DNA from: Rosa chinensis
Lineage: Eukaryota; Streptophyta; Magnoliopsida; Rosales; Rosaceae
DNA length: 64,000 nucleotides
Assembly: GCF_002994745.2 (NCBI RefSeq)
Contig: NC_037091.1
Span: forward strand, 31,498,612 to 31,562,611
Direction: 5' to 3'
A program made the position numbers and the translations under genes. This document shows positions 47,820-59,163 of the stretch, in pieces; within the stretch, counting starts at the first letter, position 1, and each line of letters begins with the position of its first letter. The notes under the pieces were generated by a model. The model was not told the origin of the DNA. It searched no databases and saw only the letters and a list, made by a program, of their open reading frames with translations.

Positions 47820-49210
47820 TGCCTTTCTCCATTTGGCACTCTTAGCTGCTTCCTCATAACTCGTAGGATCTTATTAGAAATAAATAAAGCCAAGTTTTCA
47901 AGGTCTTCAGCTAAATTCTCCACATCTTCTTGCTCTGAGAGTCCTTCCCCGCTTTCATAATCCACCATCCAAACTGGAGCTCTTCTGTTCCTCACTTCTC
48001 GAACTGGTTCTTCTGGTGGACTTGAAGTGAGTCCATCTGATGAACCCCCAGTGTTTGCTACTCCTTCGTTACTACCAGCAACTATTTCTTCTTGTGTCTC
48101 ACCTGCCTCACTGTCATTTTCGATTTCTTCATCATCTCCCCATGTCAACACATCAAGCACTACCTCTTCTTCACTTCTTCCGCAGTCCCAACTCTTGTTT
48201 TCCTCAAATACAACATCCCTACTGGTCACAACTCGGTTCTTAATTGGATCGAAGAGTCTATAGGCCTTTGACTCTTCGCTGACTCCAAGCAACATAGCCT
48301 TAAAACTCTTGTCTTCAAGTTTCGTTCTCCTGGCATCCGGAATATGCACATGACAAATGCAACCAAAGACTCTAAAATAATCGACAATAGGTCTCAAGCC
48401 ACTCCAACATTCTTCAGGAGTTTTCTCCCTCACAGCTACGGTAGGACTTCGATTCAAGATGTGCACAGCCCACCTTGCTGCCTCTGGCCAAAACGCCTTT
48501 GGCATTCTCTTTTCTGTTAACAAACATCTCACCATGTTCATAATGGTACGATTCTTCCGCTCTGCCACTCCGTTTTGCTGGGGTGTGTAGGCAGCTGTGA
48601 GCTGTCTCTTAATGCCATGACTTGCACAAAATTCGTTGAAATCGTTTGAGGTGAATTCACCACCTCTATCTATTCTAAGACAACGAATATAACATCCTAA
48701 CTCCTTTTCCACCACACTCTTGAACACTTTGAACATTAAAAAGGCTTCACACTTTTCAGTAAGGAAATAAACCCAAATTTTTCTACTATGATCATCAATG
48801 AGACTCATTATGTACCTTTTCCCACCATTTGACATAGGTGTTATTGGGTCACACAGATCAGCATGCACGAGCTGAAGTCTTTCTGAGGCTCTCCACCGAC
48901 TCTTTCTCGGAATAGCATCTCGATGTTGTTTACCAACCATATAGCTTGAGCACACTTTGCTAGCAGTTTTGAGTTGAGGTAGTCCATCTACTAGTTTTTT
49001 GTATTGCAAGGTTAGAAGATTTTTGTAGCTCAGATGACCGAATCTTTGGTGCCATAGATCCATAATGTCTTCAGTTGCAGCATTGAGGCAGGCTGACTGT
49101 TGGTTTGCTATGAGGGCAAGTACCACAAACATTCGATTAGTTGTCATCTTTGTTTCCATGATAAGGCCTCGTCTCTTGTGATAAACCTTGCAAGTTCCAT
49201 CTCGGATCAA
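47804..49210 (-). pseudogene. Integrase region of Copia element 1
   Basis: A 468-codon frame. The zinc-binding HHCC part (WHQRFGHLSYKNLLTLQYKK ... VCSSYMVGKQHR) has a Tyr where the second Cys is expected. The core follows with HADLCDPI, SLIDDHSRKIWVYFL, RIDRGGEFTSNDF and TPQQNGVAERKNRTI, so the D, D, E residues are present. An acidic linker toward RT closes the frame. The lost zinc ligand and the stops between this frame and gag (49211-49350) point to a non-functional copy. Confidence 0.88.
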
Positions 49211-49350
49211 AATGGCTAGACCCTTCTCCTGTAATTGTCAGATACTAAATAGATTGTTTGTCAGATCAGGAATGTAATACACATCGGACACCACTTGCTT
49301 CATATCTCCAATTTGCAATCTCACACTCCCCTTTCCCATTACAGACATTC

Positions 49351-50322
49351 TCATACTATTTCCAAGCTTAACTGAGTGTCTAAAGCTCCATCTAGCTCAG
49401 TAAACCATTGTTTATTCCCTGTCATATGATTGCTACAACCAGAGTCAAGAAACCACACACCTTCTCGACTTGCATTGTTGCTTTCAACGTAGGCCATTAG
49501 AAGCAATTCTTCTTCTTCATCTAGCTTGGCATAGTTGGCTGCTTTCTCCCATTTAGGACACTCGTACTGAAAATGCCGTAATTGATGGCATTTGAAACAC
49601 TCGATCATTGCCTTGTTAAAGGCTCTGCCTCTGCCTCTTCCCCTTGCTGCACCTCCACCTCTCATAATTCCTCGTCCTCTTCCTCGATTGCCAGCTTCAT
49701 ATGAGATTTTAAGTGCTTGCTCATCACCTCCATCCTTTCGAAACTTTTGTTCATGTACCAACAAGAATCTTTGTAATTCATCAACTGAGAGTCCTTTGAT
49801 ATCCTTAGACTCTTCTATCGAGCAGACTATGTAGTTGAACCTCTCTGTGAGCGTTCTCAAGATCTTCTCAACTATCTTTACGTCTGGCATGTCTTCTCCG
49901 TAATTTCTCATCTCATTGGCTACTGTCATTACCCTTCCAAGGTAATCATCTACTGTTTCTCCCAGCTTCATCTCCAAGACTTCAAAATTCCTACGAAGAA
50001 TCTGAAGTTGTGCTCTTTGAACCCTAACATTTCCCTGATATCTGACCTTCATGCAGTCCCATATCTGCTTGGATGTTTCCCTCTGTTGCAGGGTCTTTAG
50101 TACACTCTTGTCAATGGACTGAAGTAGGTAATTCTTCACCTTCAGATCCTTTAGCTTCAACTCATCTAGAGTTTTTCTTTGACCCGCTGTCACAGCTTCT
50201 CCTTCAGCTGGTTCTCTGTACCCCGTCTCTATTAGGTTCCAGTACTCCCTGGACCTTAAGAGATTCTCCATGAGTAAGCTCCAATATTCATAGTCTCCAT
50301 CAAACTTGGGAATACTCAACAA
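49351..50322 (-). pseudogene. Gag and start of protease of Copia element 1
   Basis: A 323-codon frame: gag of the UBN2/retrotran_gag type (FDGDYEYWSLLMENLLRS, VKNYLLQSIDKSVL, KQIWDCMKVRYQGN), an RGG-rich basic stretch, a zinc knuckle CFKCHQLRHFQYEC (CX2CX4HX4C), then WFLDSGCSNHMTG, the protease active-site region. The frame ends shortly after the protease start. Confidence 0.88.
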
Positions 50323-50410
50323 GTTCTGTCCTTCATTGGATATCTCTCTCCTAAGACACTCTTTCTACACTCACAGTGTTCCTCTCCTCTCAATTTCAGG
50401 CCCCTTTCGG

Positions 50411-50422
50411 GCTCTGATACCA
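50411..50422 (-). promoter_or_regulatory. Primer-binding site of Copia element 1 (initiator tRNA-Met type)
   Basis: Minus strand TGGTATCAGAGC, one base after the 5' LTR end, is the classical plant Copia PBS complementary to initiator tRNA-Met. Confidence 0.93.
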
Positions 50423-50423
50423 C

Positions 50424-50692
50424 TGTTAGGAATCTAAACTCATAGAAGCACAATATTAACTCAACAATGGCTAAATAATTCACACATATTGAATGACAAA
50501 CGAGCTGGCTTAAATAGCCATTACAAAACAGAAATTCAAAGTTGCATAAACACGTCTCAACATCCCTGAGATCGTGCTAAAGACTCGGTCTATCTAAAAC
50601 AAACTTGACTGACTCTCTAACTTTCCTAAAACAAAGGAGTTGATTTTGACTAAGTAAAACAATCCTAGACCAACAAGAACACATCTCAAACA
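50424..50692 (-). repeat. 5' LTR of Copia element 1
   Basis: It is 269 bp. It differs from the other LTR by about 12 substitutions and an extra block near GACTGACTCTCTAAC. Confidence 0.93.
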
Positions 50693-50837
50693 GGGCCACG
50701 ACCAATGAGTCACTGACCTCGCGTTCTCCCTTGACTCCCAGTTCATGGTCTCCGTCTCCGACGACAAAACCCCCCACCTCTTGGACTTCGAAACCAGCGA
50801 CCTCATCAAAACCCTTCGCGGCCATACAAACCAAGTT
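50693..50837 (+). pseudogene. Captured fragment of a WDR5-like WD40-repeat gene
   Basis: Read in frame after the Copia insertion: GHDQ, a stop, VTDLAFSLDSQFMVSVSDDK, then LDFETSDLIKTLRGHTNQV. This lines up with one WD40 blade of plant WDR5/WDR5A, the H3K4 methyltransferase (COMPASS) subunit, whose blade has GH....SD.AFSSD..F.VSASDDKTL.LWD.ETG.LIKTL.GHTN. The stop codon, the LWD-to-LLD change and the abrupt end show a non-functional fragment. It is unusually GC-rich for its surroundings. It lies inside the long-TIR element and was split from its left part by the Copia insertion. Confidence 0.75.
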
Positions 50838-51076
50838 GGGAGAAACAAGAAGACGAGGAGAGCTTGAGGAAGAAGAAGACTAACAATGAAGGGACCATAA
50901 TACCCTTCAAAGTTTGCTAGGTGGCTAACGCTGTAACGGCCAACAATGTTTTAGGTACTAAAGTTGGGTCGGTTTCGAACTTCAGGTACCAAAGTGATAT
51001 TTTTTTTTTGTCATATACTAAAGTTACTAATGGGCCAAAGGTCAAGTACTGTTTGCATTTTTTTCCCTTAAAAAAA

Positions 51077-51759
51077 TAACAAAACACAAAAAAAAAAAAA
51101 AAAAGCTTTCTTCTGGTTAAATTTGTCTGTCTATGTACAAGTTTGAAGTTTGCAGGCTTCAACCCCGGGCAATGCCTCAACATGCGCTGGAGAGTAGACC
51201 TGAGAAACACTAATAGCTAAGCCCCATATAAAAGGCATCACGGACTACAACACCAATGTCCCCCTTAACGCAACGCTCGTCTTCATTAGAACCTCATCTT
51301 TATGGATGGTGCAGTACTCTTCCTCATCAAGAAACAAACAGAGAAAATTTGACGGACACAGATCCGATTCAATAAGAAGCAAAATGAAAGAAAGAATAAG
51401 CTATCATGTTATTACCGACTGCTATATATCTGGGAGAAAAGTGATAAAAAGAATATGCTCATAACGGAAACAGACATGATAACCCGAGAATGGTTATCTC
51501 CTCTAATACAAAAACGGGATAACAGCTGACACCACCATTGCGCCAAGGAGCTCTTGTGACCCAAAGAAACAATCGAATTACAAGGCACAAATAAAAATAC
51601 ATCACGCTAGGCCATATAAGATTACAAGACTCTTGTTTACAAATACAACCTCGTATACCAGATATTGGTCTAAATGTGAATTGTGTAAAATTTAACAGTA
51701 AAACTGGGCTTGCCATTCCAATCCTCAGACCAAACAAGTATTGTTCCCTTTGATCAATT
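51077..51759 (-). other. 3' UTR-like sequence of a truncated minus-strand gene
   Basis: Non-repetitive sequence continuous with the short coding end at 51760-51816. No protein is seen on either strand; the open frame at 51459-51797 (-) has no recognisable domain. Its left part may also be spacer. Confidence 0.35.
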
Positions 51760-51816
51760 TCATTGGTAGCCGCCATATGGTTGCTGAGGATAACCACCTT
51801 GACCCATCATAGGGCT
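51760..51816 (-). pseudogene. Truncated C-terminus of a Gly/Tyr/Gln-rich protein
   Basis: Minus strand PMMGQGGYPQQPYGGYQ followed by stop (TGA at 51762-51760). Such a GGYPQQPYGGY tail is typical of plant RNA-binding or other low-complexity C-termini. Just upstream, TTATAG could be a splice acceptor, but beyond it lie a MITE-like sequence and a Ty3/gypsy relic, with no further exon. It is therefore probably the last exon of a gene whose body was lost or moved. Confidence 0.45.
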
Positions 51817-51819
51817 ATA

Positions 51820-52215
51820 AGAGCATCAGCAGTGGAGACTCATTTTTTAGACTCAAATTTGGGTCCAAATAAGCTGGAATAGTAATTTGAGTCCATCCGA
51901 AAAGTATACAAAATGACTTACTTTTATTGGGTGCTGCAGTGGTGCAAGACATATTTTAGGACCCATATTTTGGACTCATTTTTTTTAGACTCAAATTTGT
52001 GTCCAAAACACAAATCTTGCCACTGTGGAACAGATTCATATTTGAGTCTTCTACTTTATATTTGTTTTAATACACACACACACACACACACATATATATC
52101 TTTAATTAAGATAAAAAAATGCCTAACAAATTAGTATAAATAAAAGTTAATCATCAAACATTAAACATAACATTCATTAAATTTATTCATAGCTTATGGC
52201 CATTTAAACTTTTTC
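51820..52215. mobile_element. MITE-like sequence with an internal direct repeat and (CA)n
   Basis: It begins GAGCATCAGCAGTGGAGACT after TAA, the pattern of Tourist/PIF-type ends. ACTCATTTTTTAGACTCAAA recurs as ACTCATTTTTTTTAGACTCA about 135 bases later. A (CA)n run lies at 52072-52091. The opposite end was not found, so the element is truncated or its border unclear. Confidence 0.4.
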
Positions 52216-52234
52216 AACCCCTATCTTTGACAGT

Positions 52235-53382
52235 GTGAAATTAATTGATCGAGCATGCCTATCCAATCCAGAGGCCAAGTCTATTATTACAGCTTTATCA
52301 CAAGGCCAGCCAACAAGAAAAAAAAATTCATTACAAAATGGGAGACTAACGTACCAGAATAGAATTTATGTTCCTGCTACCTCTGAATGGCACACAAAAA
52401 TCCTACATGAGTACCATTCATTCCTCCAAGCAGGTCATTCTGGATATCTACAAACACTGGTACGATTGGCTCGAAATTTCGCTTGGCCTGGATTGGAAAA
52501 AGACGTAAAACTGTTTGTGGCATCTTGTGACCAGTGTCAGCGGCAAAACTATGAAGCAATTCATCCTCCTGGGTTGCTTCAACCCCTACCAATTCCGGAG
52601 AACACTTGGGAAGACATTTCAATGGACTTTGTGGAAGGTCTCCCACATTCTCATGGGTCCAACTGCATAATGGTGGTAGTAGATCATCTATCAAAGTTTG
52701 CCCATTTCATCCCTGTCTCCCATCCATTCACTGCACTGAAAATTGCTGACACCTTCATGAAGGAAATCTTTAAACTTCATGGGATGCCCAAATCGATTAT
52801 CAGCGACAGAGACCCAATCTTTCTGAGCCAATTCTGGACGTCCTTCTTCAAGCTACAGGGCACCAATCTTTGCCATAGCTCCGCTTATCACCCTGAATCA
52901 GATGGTCAATCCGAGATTGTAAACTGCTCCTTGGAGCATTAACTTCGCTGCTTCGTCTTCAACAAGCCATCTTCTTGGAAGGATCTCCTCCACTGGGCAG
53001 AGTGGTGGCACAACACCACTTACCACTCCACCATCAAGATGATGCCTTTTCAGGCAGTCTATGGCCACCCTCCTCCCGCTATCTCGATGTATATCCTTGG
53101 AACCACCAATGTTGCTGCTGTGGACAAGACACGCCAAACTCGAGACCAACTGCTTCTCAATCTGAAATCACACATGGCTCAAGCACAAAACAGAATGAAG
53201 TAATATATTGACAAGGGGAGAACAGAACGTGAATTCAAAGAAGGTGATTAGGTCTTTCTCAAGCTGCAGCCATACAGGCAAAAGTCCCTTGTGCATCGCC
53301 CTGCCCACAAGTTGTCCCTAAGATACTATGGGCCTTTCCAAATTGTAGCAAAGATTGGCACAATTGCATACCGTCTGTGACT
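52235..53382 (+). pseudogene. Ty3/gypsy integrase relic
   Basis: The zinc-finger region HEYHSFLQAGHSGYLQTLVR ... CDQCQR is followed by the integrase core: SMDFVEGLPHSHG, SDRDPIFLSQFW and HPESDGQSEIVN, so the D, D, E positions are readable. It resembles chromovirus pol. Several stops follow (TAA at 52940, TAA near 53201, TAG near 53250, TGA near 53378), and the text continues with LHWAEWWHNTTYHSTIKMMP and FLKLQPYRQKSL. RT is absent upstream. The relic ends at 53382, where an LTR-like block begins. Confidence 0.85.
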
Positions 53383-54850
53383 TGATGCATATACTCTTGC
53401 AAGCGTACACATGGTTATCAAGTAAGGGAAGTATTTGAACCTTGATTATCATACCTCGGGGATTAGGTGTTAGACCTAACCGAGGTAATTAGCGCTAGAA
53501 TAACTCAAAAGCATACAATGAAAAATAAAAATAAAATAAAGTTAAATAATATTCACAGGGCACCAAGCCTCGGCAATGCTCGGCTTAGCTCACACTAAGC
53601 CCAATCAAAGCCACTAACTTGTAGCCGAAATGAGTTATGCACAATGGAAGGTAGAATTTTGTTCAGGAATTTTGAATTGAGAATGAACTAAATTCAATGC
53701 AAACTGAAATAAAAGCAAACAACTAATTATCGAGCAAGAAATTAAATTCGGATTTCAAATTCATGGAAACATGGGAGTGTCGGGCGATTCACACTAACCA
53801 TCTTGTAAACATCGATGTCAATTTCATAAATGCATGCATTTCCTATATGTGTCGAGTCTCGTATCTAGAACCGGTCAAGGCTACTAAACCAATTATCATT
53901 TCGATGTATTGACTATGCCGTTTAAGGCCACAATCAACTCTCTAATTTGGGCATTACTCCGGTTAAGGTCGCAATATCCAAAATTAGAGGCCTAGAGATC
54001 AAAATAATAGAGACCCAAGCAAGCTTAGCTACAATTAAGCTAGATAATGGTCACCACACTTAAATCCTAGATGCCACAAGACTAATAAGTTGTCAATTTA
54101 TCAATCTATTCATCACAATTGCCCACAACATAATTTCAAAGGTTGACAAAGCCTAGAAACATGGTTCTAAGGACCAATAAATTCTGATTTAAAGCAGACA
54201 CAATGGAAATTGCATTTATTAAAAGTAAAGCATCAATATTTATACAAGATGAGTTAGGGCTTCACAACCCTAACTCCCAAAATTGAACTACTCACAACCC
54301 ATTATCAAATACATCATCAAATACATAAGAAATTAAGAGAAATGATAGAGGAAAGAGGGAACACAAGTTAAGCTCACAATTTGCTATAGGCAAACACGAA
54401 CTCAACTTGATATTAAGCCCCCACTCTTTACCAAAAGTAAAATCTCTTTGTGTTGATGATCAATTGATGGTGTGGGTAGTAAAAGCCCCTTGATTTTTCT
54501 TTGAAAAATGGTAGAGAATGATAAATTGGGAAGAGAAAGAATGAGAGAGAAGATGGAAAATGGAGGAGAGGTCTCTAAATTCGGCCCAAAGGCCTAGGAT
54601 GTAGAAAAATGAGTCTTAAGCTTGTGCAATGTATGTACAAATGTGTTTAAATACCCCATTGGGTTCTAGGGTCAAGATTGAACTTGTACCCTAGATCCAA
54701 TGGCTCAAAAATAAGTAGAAAATGGATAAAATGAAAAAACTAAAACAACCTAATAAAAATGCAGAGAATTAAAAGTGTAGAAAACATTTTGGAAAATATA
54801 AAGAAAATAAGAGGGCAAAAGTGTAAGTGAGTGTGTGTCTAGTGTGAACA
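53383..54850 (-). mobile_element. LTR-like block, minus orientation, right border uncertain
   Basis: On the minus strand the block ends ... TTACTTGATAACC ... GAGTATATGCATCA, with AATCCCCGAGG shortly before. This parallels the 3' end of the Athila-type LTR at 24020-24112 (CAATCCCCGG, CCTACTTGCTTATA, GCGTATCA). The right border may lie at about 54850 (TGTTCACACTAG on the minus strand), but I found no target duplication. No coding sequence is visible. Confidence 0.4.
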
Positions 54851-54935
54851 CAAATAAATATCTCCATCCACAACTTGTTCCGAAATCCACAACTCTACTT
54901 ATTTATTAGAATATAAATAAAAATATATTAATTAC

Positions 54936-55138
54936 TGTTTTAGGGAAACGAGAATTGAAAGGAATTTGCTGTGTATTCTCATTGATAATAAGGGCCTCTT
55001 TATATAGAGGATTACAATGCATAGAGTTAGAATCATAGAAGGAAAGATAATCTCTAGATTCTTCTAATTGAACCCTATTACCACTAGGTCAAGTAACCTA
55101 GAGTTTGGATTAAACACAAATAGAGATATCCTTAAACA
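54936..55138 (-). repeat. 3' LTR of Copia element 2
   Basis: It is 203 bp. TTTATATAGAGG near 55010-55021 is on the plus strand; transcription signals are not resolved. Confidence 0.92.
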
Positions 55139-58100
55139 CTCCCCCTTGTATTGTCCAAACGCGGTGCTTCTTTCGTTGCCTCGTTAAAAACCTTGCCGAG
55201 TAACAAAAACCCAGTGGGACAAAAATAACCTCGGTTGAAGGGGAAAAAGAGCACAACGCACCCTTCACGTTTCGAGGTGAACATGTTGACATCTCCCCCT
55301 GATGTCTGCGTCTCCCCATGTTGACTACGATCATGGGAGTTCAGATAATTTCAGCAAGCCAATTCTTGCCACATGTTTCTCGAACGTGGATTTGGGCAAT
55401 GACTTAGTAAACAAGTTTGCCTCACTGTCCTTAGATTGAACCTAGTTCACTTTGATCTCGAGGAGAGTCTGTTGTTGTTGATTATGCTTGGTGTTATCGC
55501 TTTTGATGTAGCCTTGCCTCATTTGTTCAAAACAAGCAGCATTATCCTAAATGCTCGTAAGCTCATCTGTGGTAGACTTCAAACCACAATTGTTCGAACA
55601 TATGTAATTATGGATCCAATCCATATACATTCACGAACCACTTCGTGAAGAGCAATGATCTCTGCATTGTTCGAAGATATAGCAACTAGGGTCTATTCTG
55701 TAGTCCTCCAAGATGTCACGGTCTTTTCTCATGGTGAACACTTGACCGGATTGGGAATGACATTTGTGTGGGTCAGAGAGATACCCAACATTAGCAAAAC
55801 CTTCCAAAACACATGTCGTTTTGGGATGGGGATAGTGGACGCAGGCCAGTGTTGGCGGCGTACCAGGTGTGTGATGGGTCCGAATCCATCATCTCTTTGT
55901 AGGGATAGAACAAGCCCATATCAATCATACATCTCAAATATCGAAAGATATCTTTTACATCAATCCAATGGCGTCGCGTTGACGCAAAGCTATATCTAGC
56001 TAGCTAACAAGTTCACAACATATGAGATGTCCGGTCTTGTGCATAGGGATAAGTACAATAATGCGCCTATTGTACTAAGTAAAGCACTTCTGCCTCTAGC
56101 ACATCTTCGTCATCATCCTTTCGACGAATGGGATCCTTTTCAGGATCAAGACTATGGACGAATGGGGGTGCTTGAAGGCTTGACCTTGTCAAAATGCCTA
56201 AGCATCTATCGACACGATGCTCAAGTTCTAAACCGAGACATAATCGTGTTCTCCCAAAATCCTTCATCTCAAACTCGGATTTCAAGTGTTCAGCGGTTTC
56301 CCTTAACTCTTTAAGGGTTTCTAATGAAGATCATGTCTAACATGAACTGCGATAGAATCCGAAACTTGTTATAGAAACGCGTGGGCATATCCTTTCCCAA
56401 TCAAGTAGTCACTTTAGTGAGCGTTTCAACCTTATTGTAAATGCACTCCGTGGTCTAGAACATCTTGACTTGGGTAAATGAAGTTCACCATGAACCTTCA
56501 TGTATATTCCGTATCTAGATCCCTATAGAGATACGTAGTGACCACATTTGTAAGCTACATGTTCAGTTATTCGGAAACTACCAAATTGACAAGGTAGTGG
56601 AGTGCAATGACATCCATTACGAGAGAATATGTCTCATCGTAGTCGATTCCAGGGCGTTTTGTGAGAAGCCTTGAGCCATAAGGCGAGATTGCCATCTCTT
56701 TTTCTCATCACGCTTTCTAACGAAGACTCATTAGTCAACAGGTTTTATGTTAGGAAGTGTTGGCATCATTGGCTAAAAAAAAACCTTCCTCTTCGTTAGA
56801 GAATCCATCTTAACTTGGATCGTATCTTTCCATTTAGGCCAAATTTCTCTACGTTGGCATTCATTCATCAACAAAGCGTGGTTCGATATCATCTGACTCA
56901 ACAAACTCATGCGCAACGAAATGCGCAACTACATCAACAATTATGATGGAGTTTCTATCCCACGTCTCATGTACACTAGTGTAAGTTTCATAGAGCTCTA
57001 TATTCTCAGGAATAGGTTCTGACGTTGAGGCGTCCCCCAAACGATAACCCTAACCCAGAAGATTCTCATGAGACTGATTTTGAGTCTTGATGATCAAAGG
57101 ATTGGAATGTGCCAAAGTATCCTTCGAACATATGGGCCTCCCACGCATCCTAGCTGGGGCCATGGCCTGTAACGCCAGAGTGCCACTCTCTTTGGCGTTG
57201 GCGCCATGCCTACCTCCGTGTAGGGTGGCGCTACGTCCTCTCGTAGGGACGTTCTTCCTTGCAGGCTTGTTTGCAGCATATTTGTGTGATCTCGTCACTT
57301 TAATAGGGATTGAGATTAGACATAGTGGGGACAGGCCACGACAATTCCTGTCGTTCCTACTGAACATCCGTGTTCTTATCTCCCCCTAATGATGGGAAGA
57401 CTGTCTCATCAAAGTGACAACCCGCAAATCTAGCGGTAATGAGATCGCCTGGCAAGGGCATTAAGTGGCGGACGTAGTTGCCCATTCCTCTGTAAGGACC
57501 TATCATAGAGTGCTGTGGCGGCGTAATTTGCACATAAATGGCTCACTCAAATATGCGTAAGTACGATACTTGTACCCAGTCACTAGCTGTAACGCAGAGG
57601 TACATTGAGTGGCGGTGGGTCGTAGATGAATTAGCATAGCTGCATGCGATATTGCATCACCCCAAGCGGATAGAAGGAGATTGGTGCGCATTACCAATGT
57701 CTGGACTATCATCGTTGTCGTTTCCGCAAGACCATTTGGGTGTACATGGGAATGTGATGTCCAACATCAGTCCCATTGCAATATCCATCGAAAGTCTTTC
57801 GATGTAAACTCTCTAGCATAGTCAAATCCAATTGACTGAATAGGATGATCTGGGGAGTGAGCCCGTTGTCTTATGATATGTGCTATAAGCAGCATTTATA
57901 GGTGGACAATGGCACGACACGTGACCAGCGTGTTTGCATGTCAACCAACATCATGAAATATTTAAGCGTCCGCAAGTTGGTTGAATCAATCCACAGAATC
58001 CCCATGGATTCTATAGAAGAACATAATGAGTATTGTCATATCCTTTGCATAAGACGGTCTCAGTCTTAATTTTCCTAAGGAACGGGCTTTGTAAAACGAA

Positions 58101-59163
58101 CGAGAGGCTTTAGAAGCAACCAATGAGAATTTTGGTTGAGCCTGAGCGTCTTAAACGCTATTCGAAGCAAGTTGGTGATTGTAGCATCACCTAGGGCTCC
58201 ATCACAATGATGGACGCCATCCATGGCGTCATGGATAGGGACTGCGCCAGCCCTAGGCTGGTGGTGGACGGAGGCAGTGCCCTAGGCAGCAGCGTCGGTC
58301 ACACTTAGTCCAGGAATCAACCTTTGATTCATGCTTCATTTCGCGTGAGAGAAAGGATGTCCATGTGAAGTCTTTGGTAACGGATCATCATATCATGACT
58401 AGGATGATCTATCCTATCGTGACAAAGCTAATATGTGTCTAAATCCAAGAGATCTTCTCTCATAACTTTATTGGATTAATAGCTCGAATATTGACATAGA
58501 GTCCACTAGAGAGACACATAAACTTCTCTAAGATGCGTCTTTGTTCGCAATCATTAAAGGTATTGCAAAGGAACTCATTTCCGTTCTCTACATGCATTTT
58601 CGCATGGAATTCGTTGGATATTCATAGGGTACGATTTGCCCTAAGAGCGTAGAGAGTTTTTGTGACAGCTGTAATCAAGGTGCCATTTGGCAAGTGGAAC
58701 TTGGGCTATTCCATGTCCTTGAATTAATATTGATGGCCCAGCCATCGTAGTCACAAAGTCATATGCTCAGAATCAAAATTGAGTCATAATGAAAAGAACT
58801 CAAAATTTTATTCATAAGCCAACAGAGTACATCATTGTCTCTTAACCATTAGGAGAATCTAATCCAAATGCTAGCTAATGCAAAACAATGGTAGTCGTCT
58901 AACTTCTTTCGGTAATTCCAAAATAAATGTGACCAGGTGAGTAGAGAGATGTCAGTGGAGCAAGGCTCGCTTAAGTACCACTAATCTCATAACCTTCCTA
59001 GACATCACACTTACTTTGGGTGAGCCTACTTTGAAGAAAGACTAAACCATTGGCATTTACTACAAAGTATATGGCAATTGCCTATTACATCTCTTGGAAA
59101 AATAAAGACTTAAACAGAATTGGCGAGCTATTGATCCCAGCCAGATTTGTAGTCTTCAACCCT
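55139..59163 (-). pseudogene. Decayed pol of Copia element 2
   Basis: No long frame survives, but Copia words are readable on the minus strand. Integrase lies near 57712-57503 (AMLIHLRPTATQ, SALQLVTGYKY). The RT remnant is near 56285-56200 (SEFEMKDFG, LGLELEHR). The open frames on the plus strand in 55436-56314 and 57087-57389 are antisense shadows. Substitutions and small indels are spread throughout. Confidence 0.75.

Larger units (their letters stand above)
46039..50692 (-). mobile_element. Complete Ty1/Copia retrotransposon with GGGCC target duplication
   Basis: LTRs at 46039-46295 (257 bp, 3' LTR) and 50424-50692 (269 bp, 5' LTR) both start TGTTAGGAATCTAAACTCA and end CATCTCAAACA. GGGCC precedes the left LTR (46034-46038) and follows the right LTR (50693-50697). 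The PBS and polypurine tract are in place on the minus strand. By eye the LTRs differ at about 12 positions plus a 12-base indel, so the insertion is not very recent. Order in element direction: gag, protease, integrase, RT, RNase H, the Copia order. Frames are broken in several places. Confidence 0.95.
44918..51076. mobile_element. Mutator-like inverted-repeat element carrying a gene fragment, split by a Copia insertion
   Basis: Inverted repeats of about 175 bp mark the ends: 44918-45098 on the left and 50900-51076 on the right. Shared words, read in the left orientation, include CCCATTAGTAACTTTAGTAT, CACTTTGGTACCTGAAGTTC, CCCAACTTTAGTACCTAAAA and GCGTTAGCCACCTA. Removing the Copia element at 46039-50692 leaves about 1.5 kb. 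Its internal part contains a UTR-like CT-rich block, a GA microsatellite and, on the right, a WD40 gene fragment (50693-50837). Long TIRs around a host gene fragment are the signature of Pack-MULEs. I could not fix the outer ends or a 9-bp duplication. Confidence 0.65.

Noticed and set aside
55436..56314. Series of plus-strand open frames with gene-like length
   Set aside because: Antisense to decayed Copia pol; Copia words are read on the minus strand instead.
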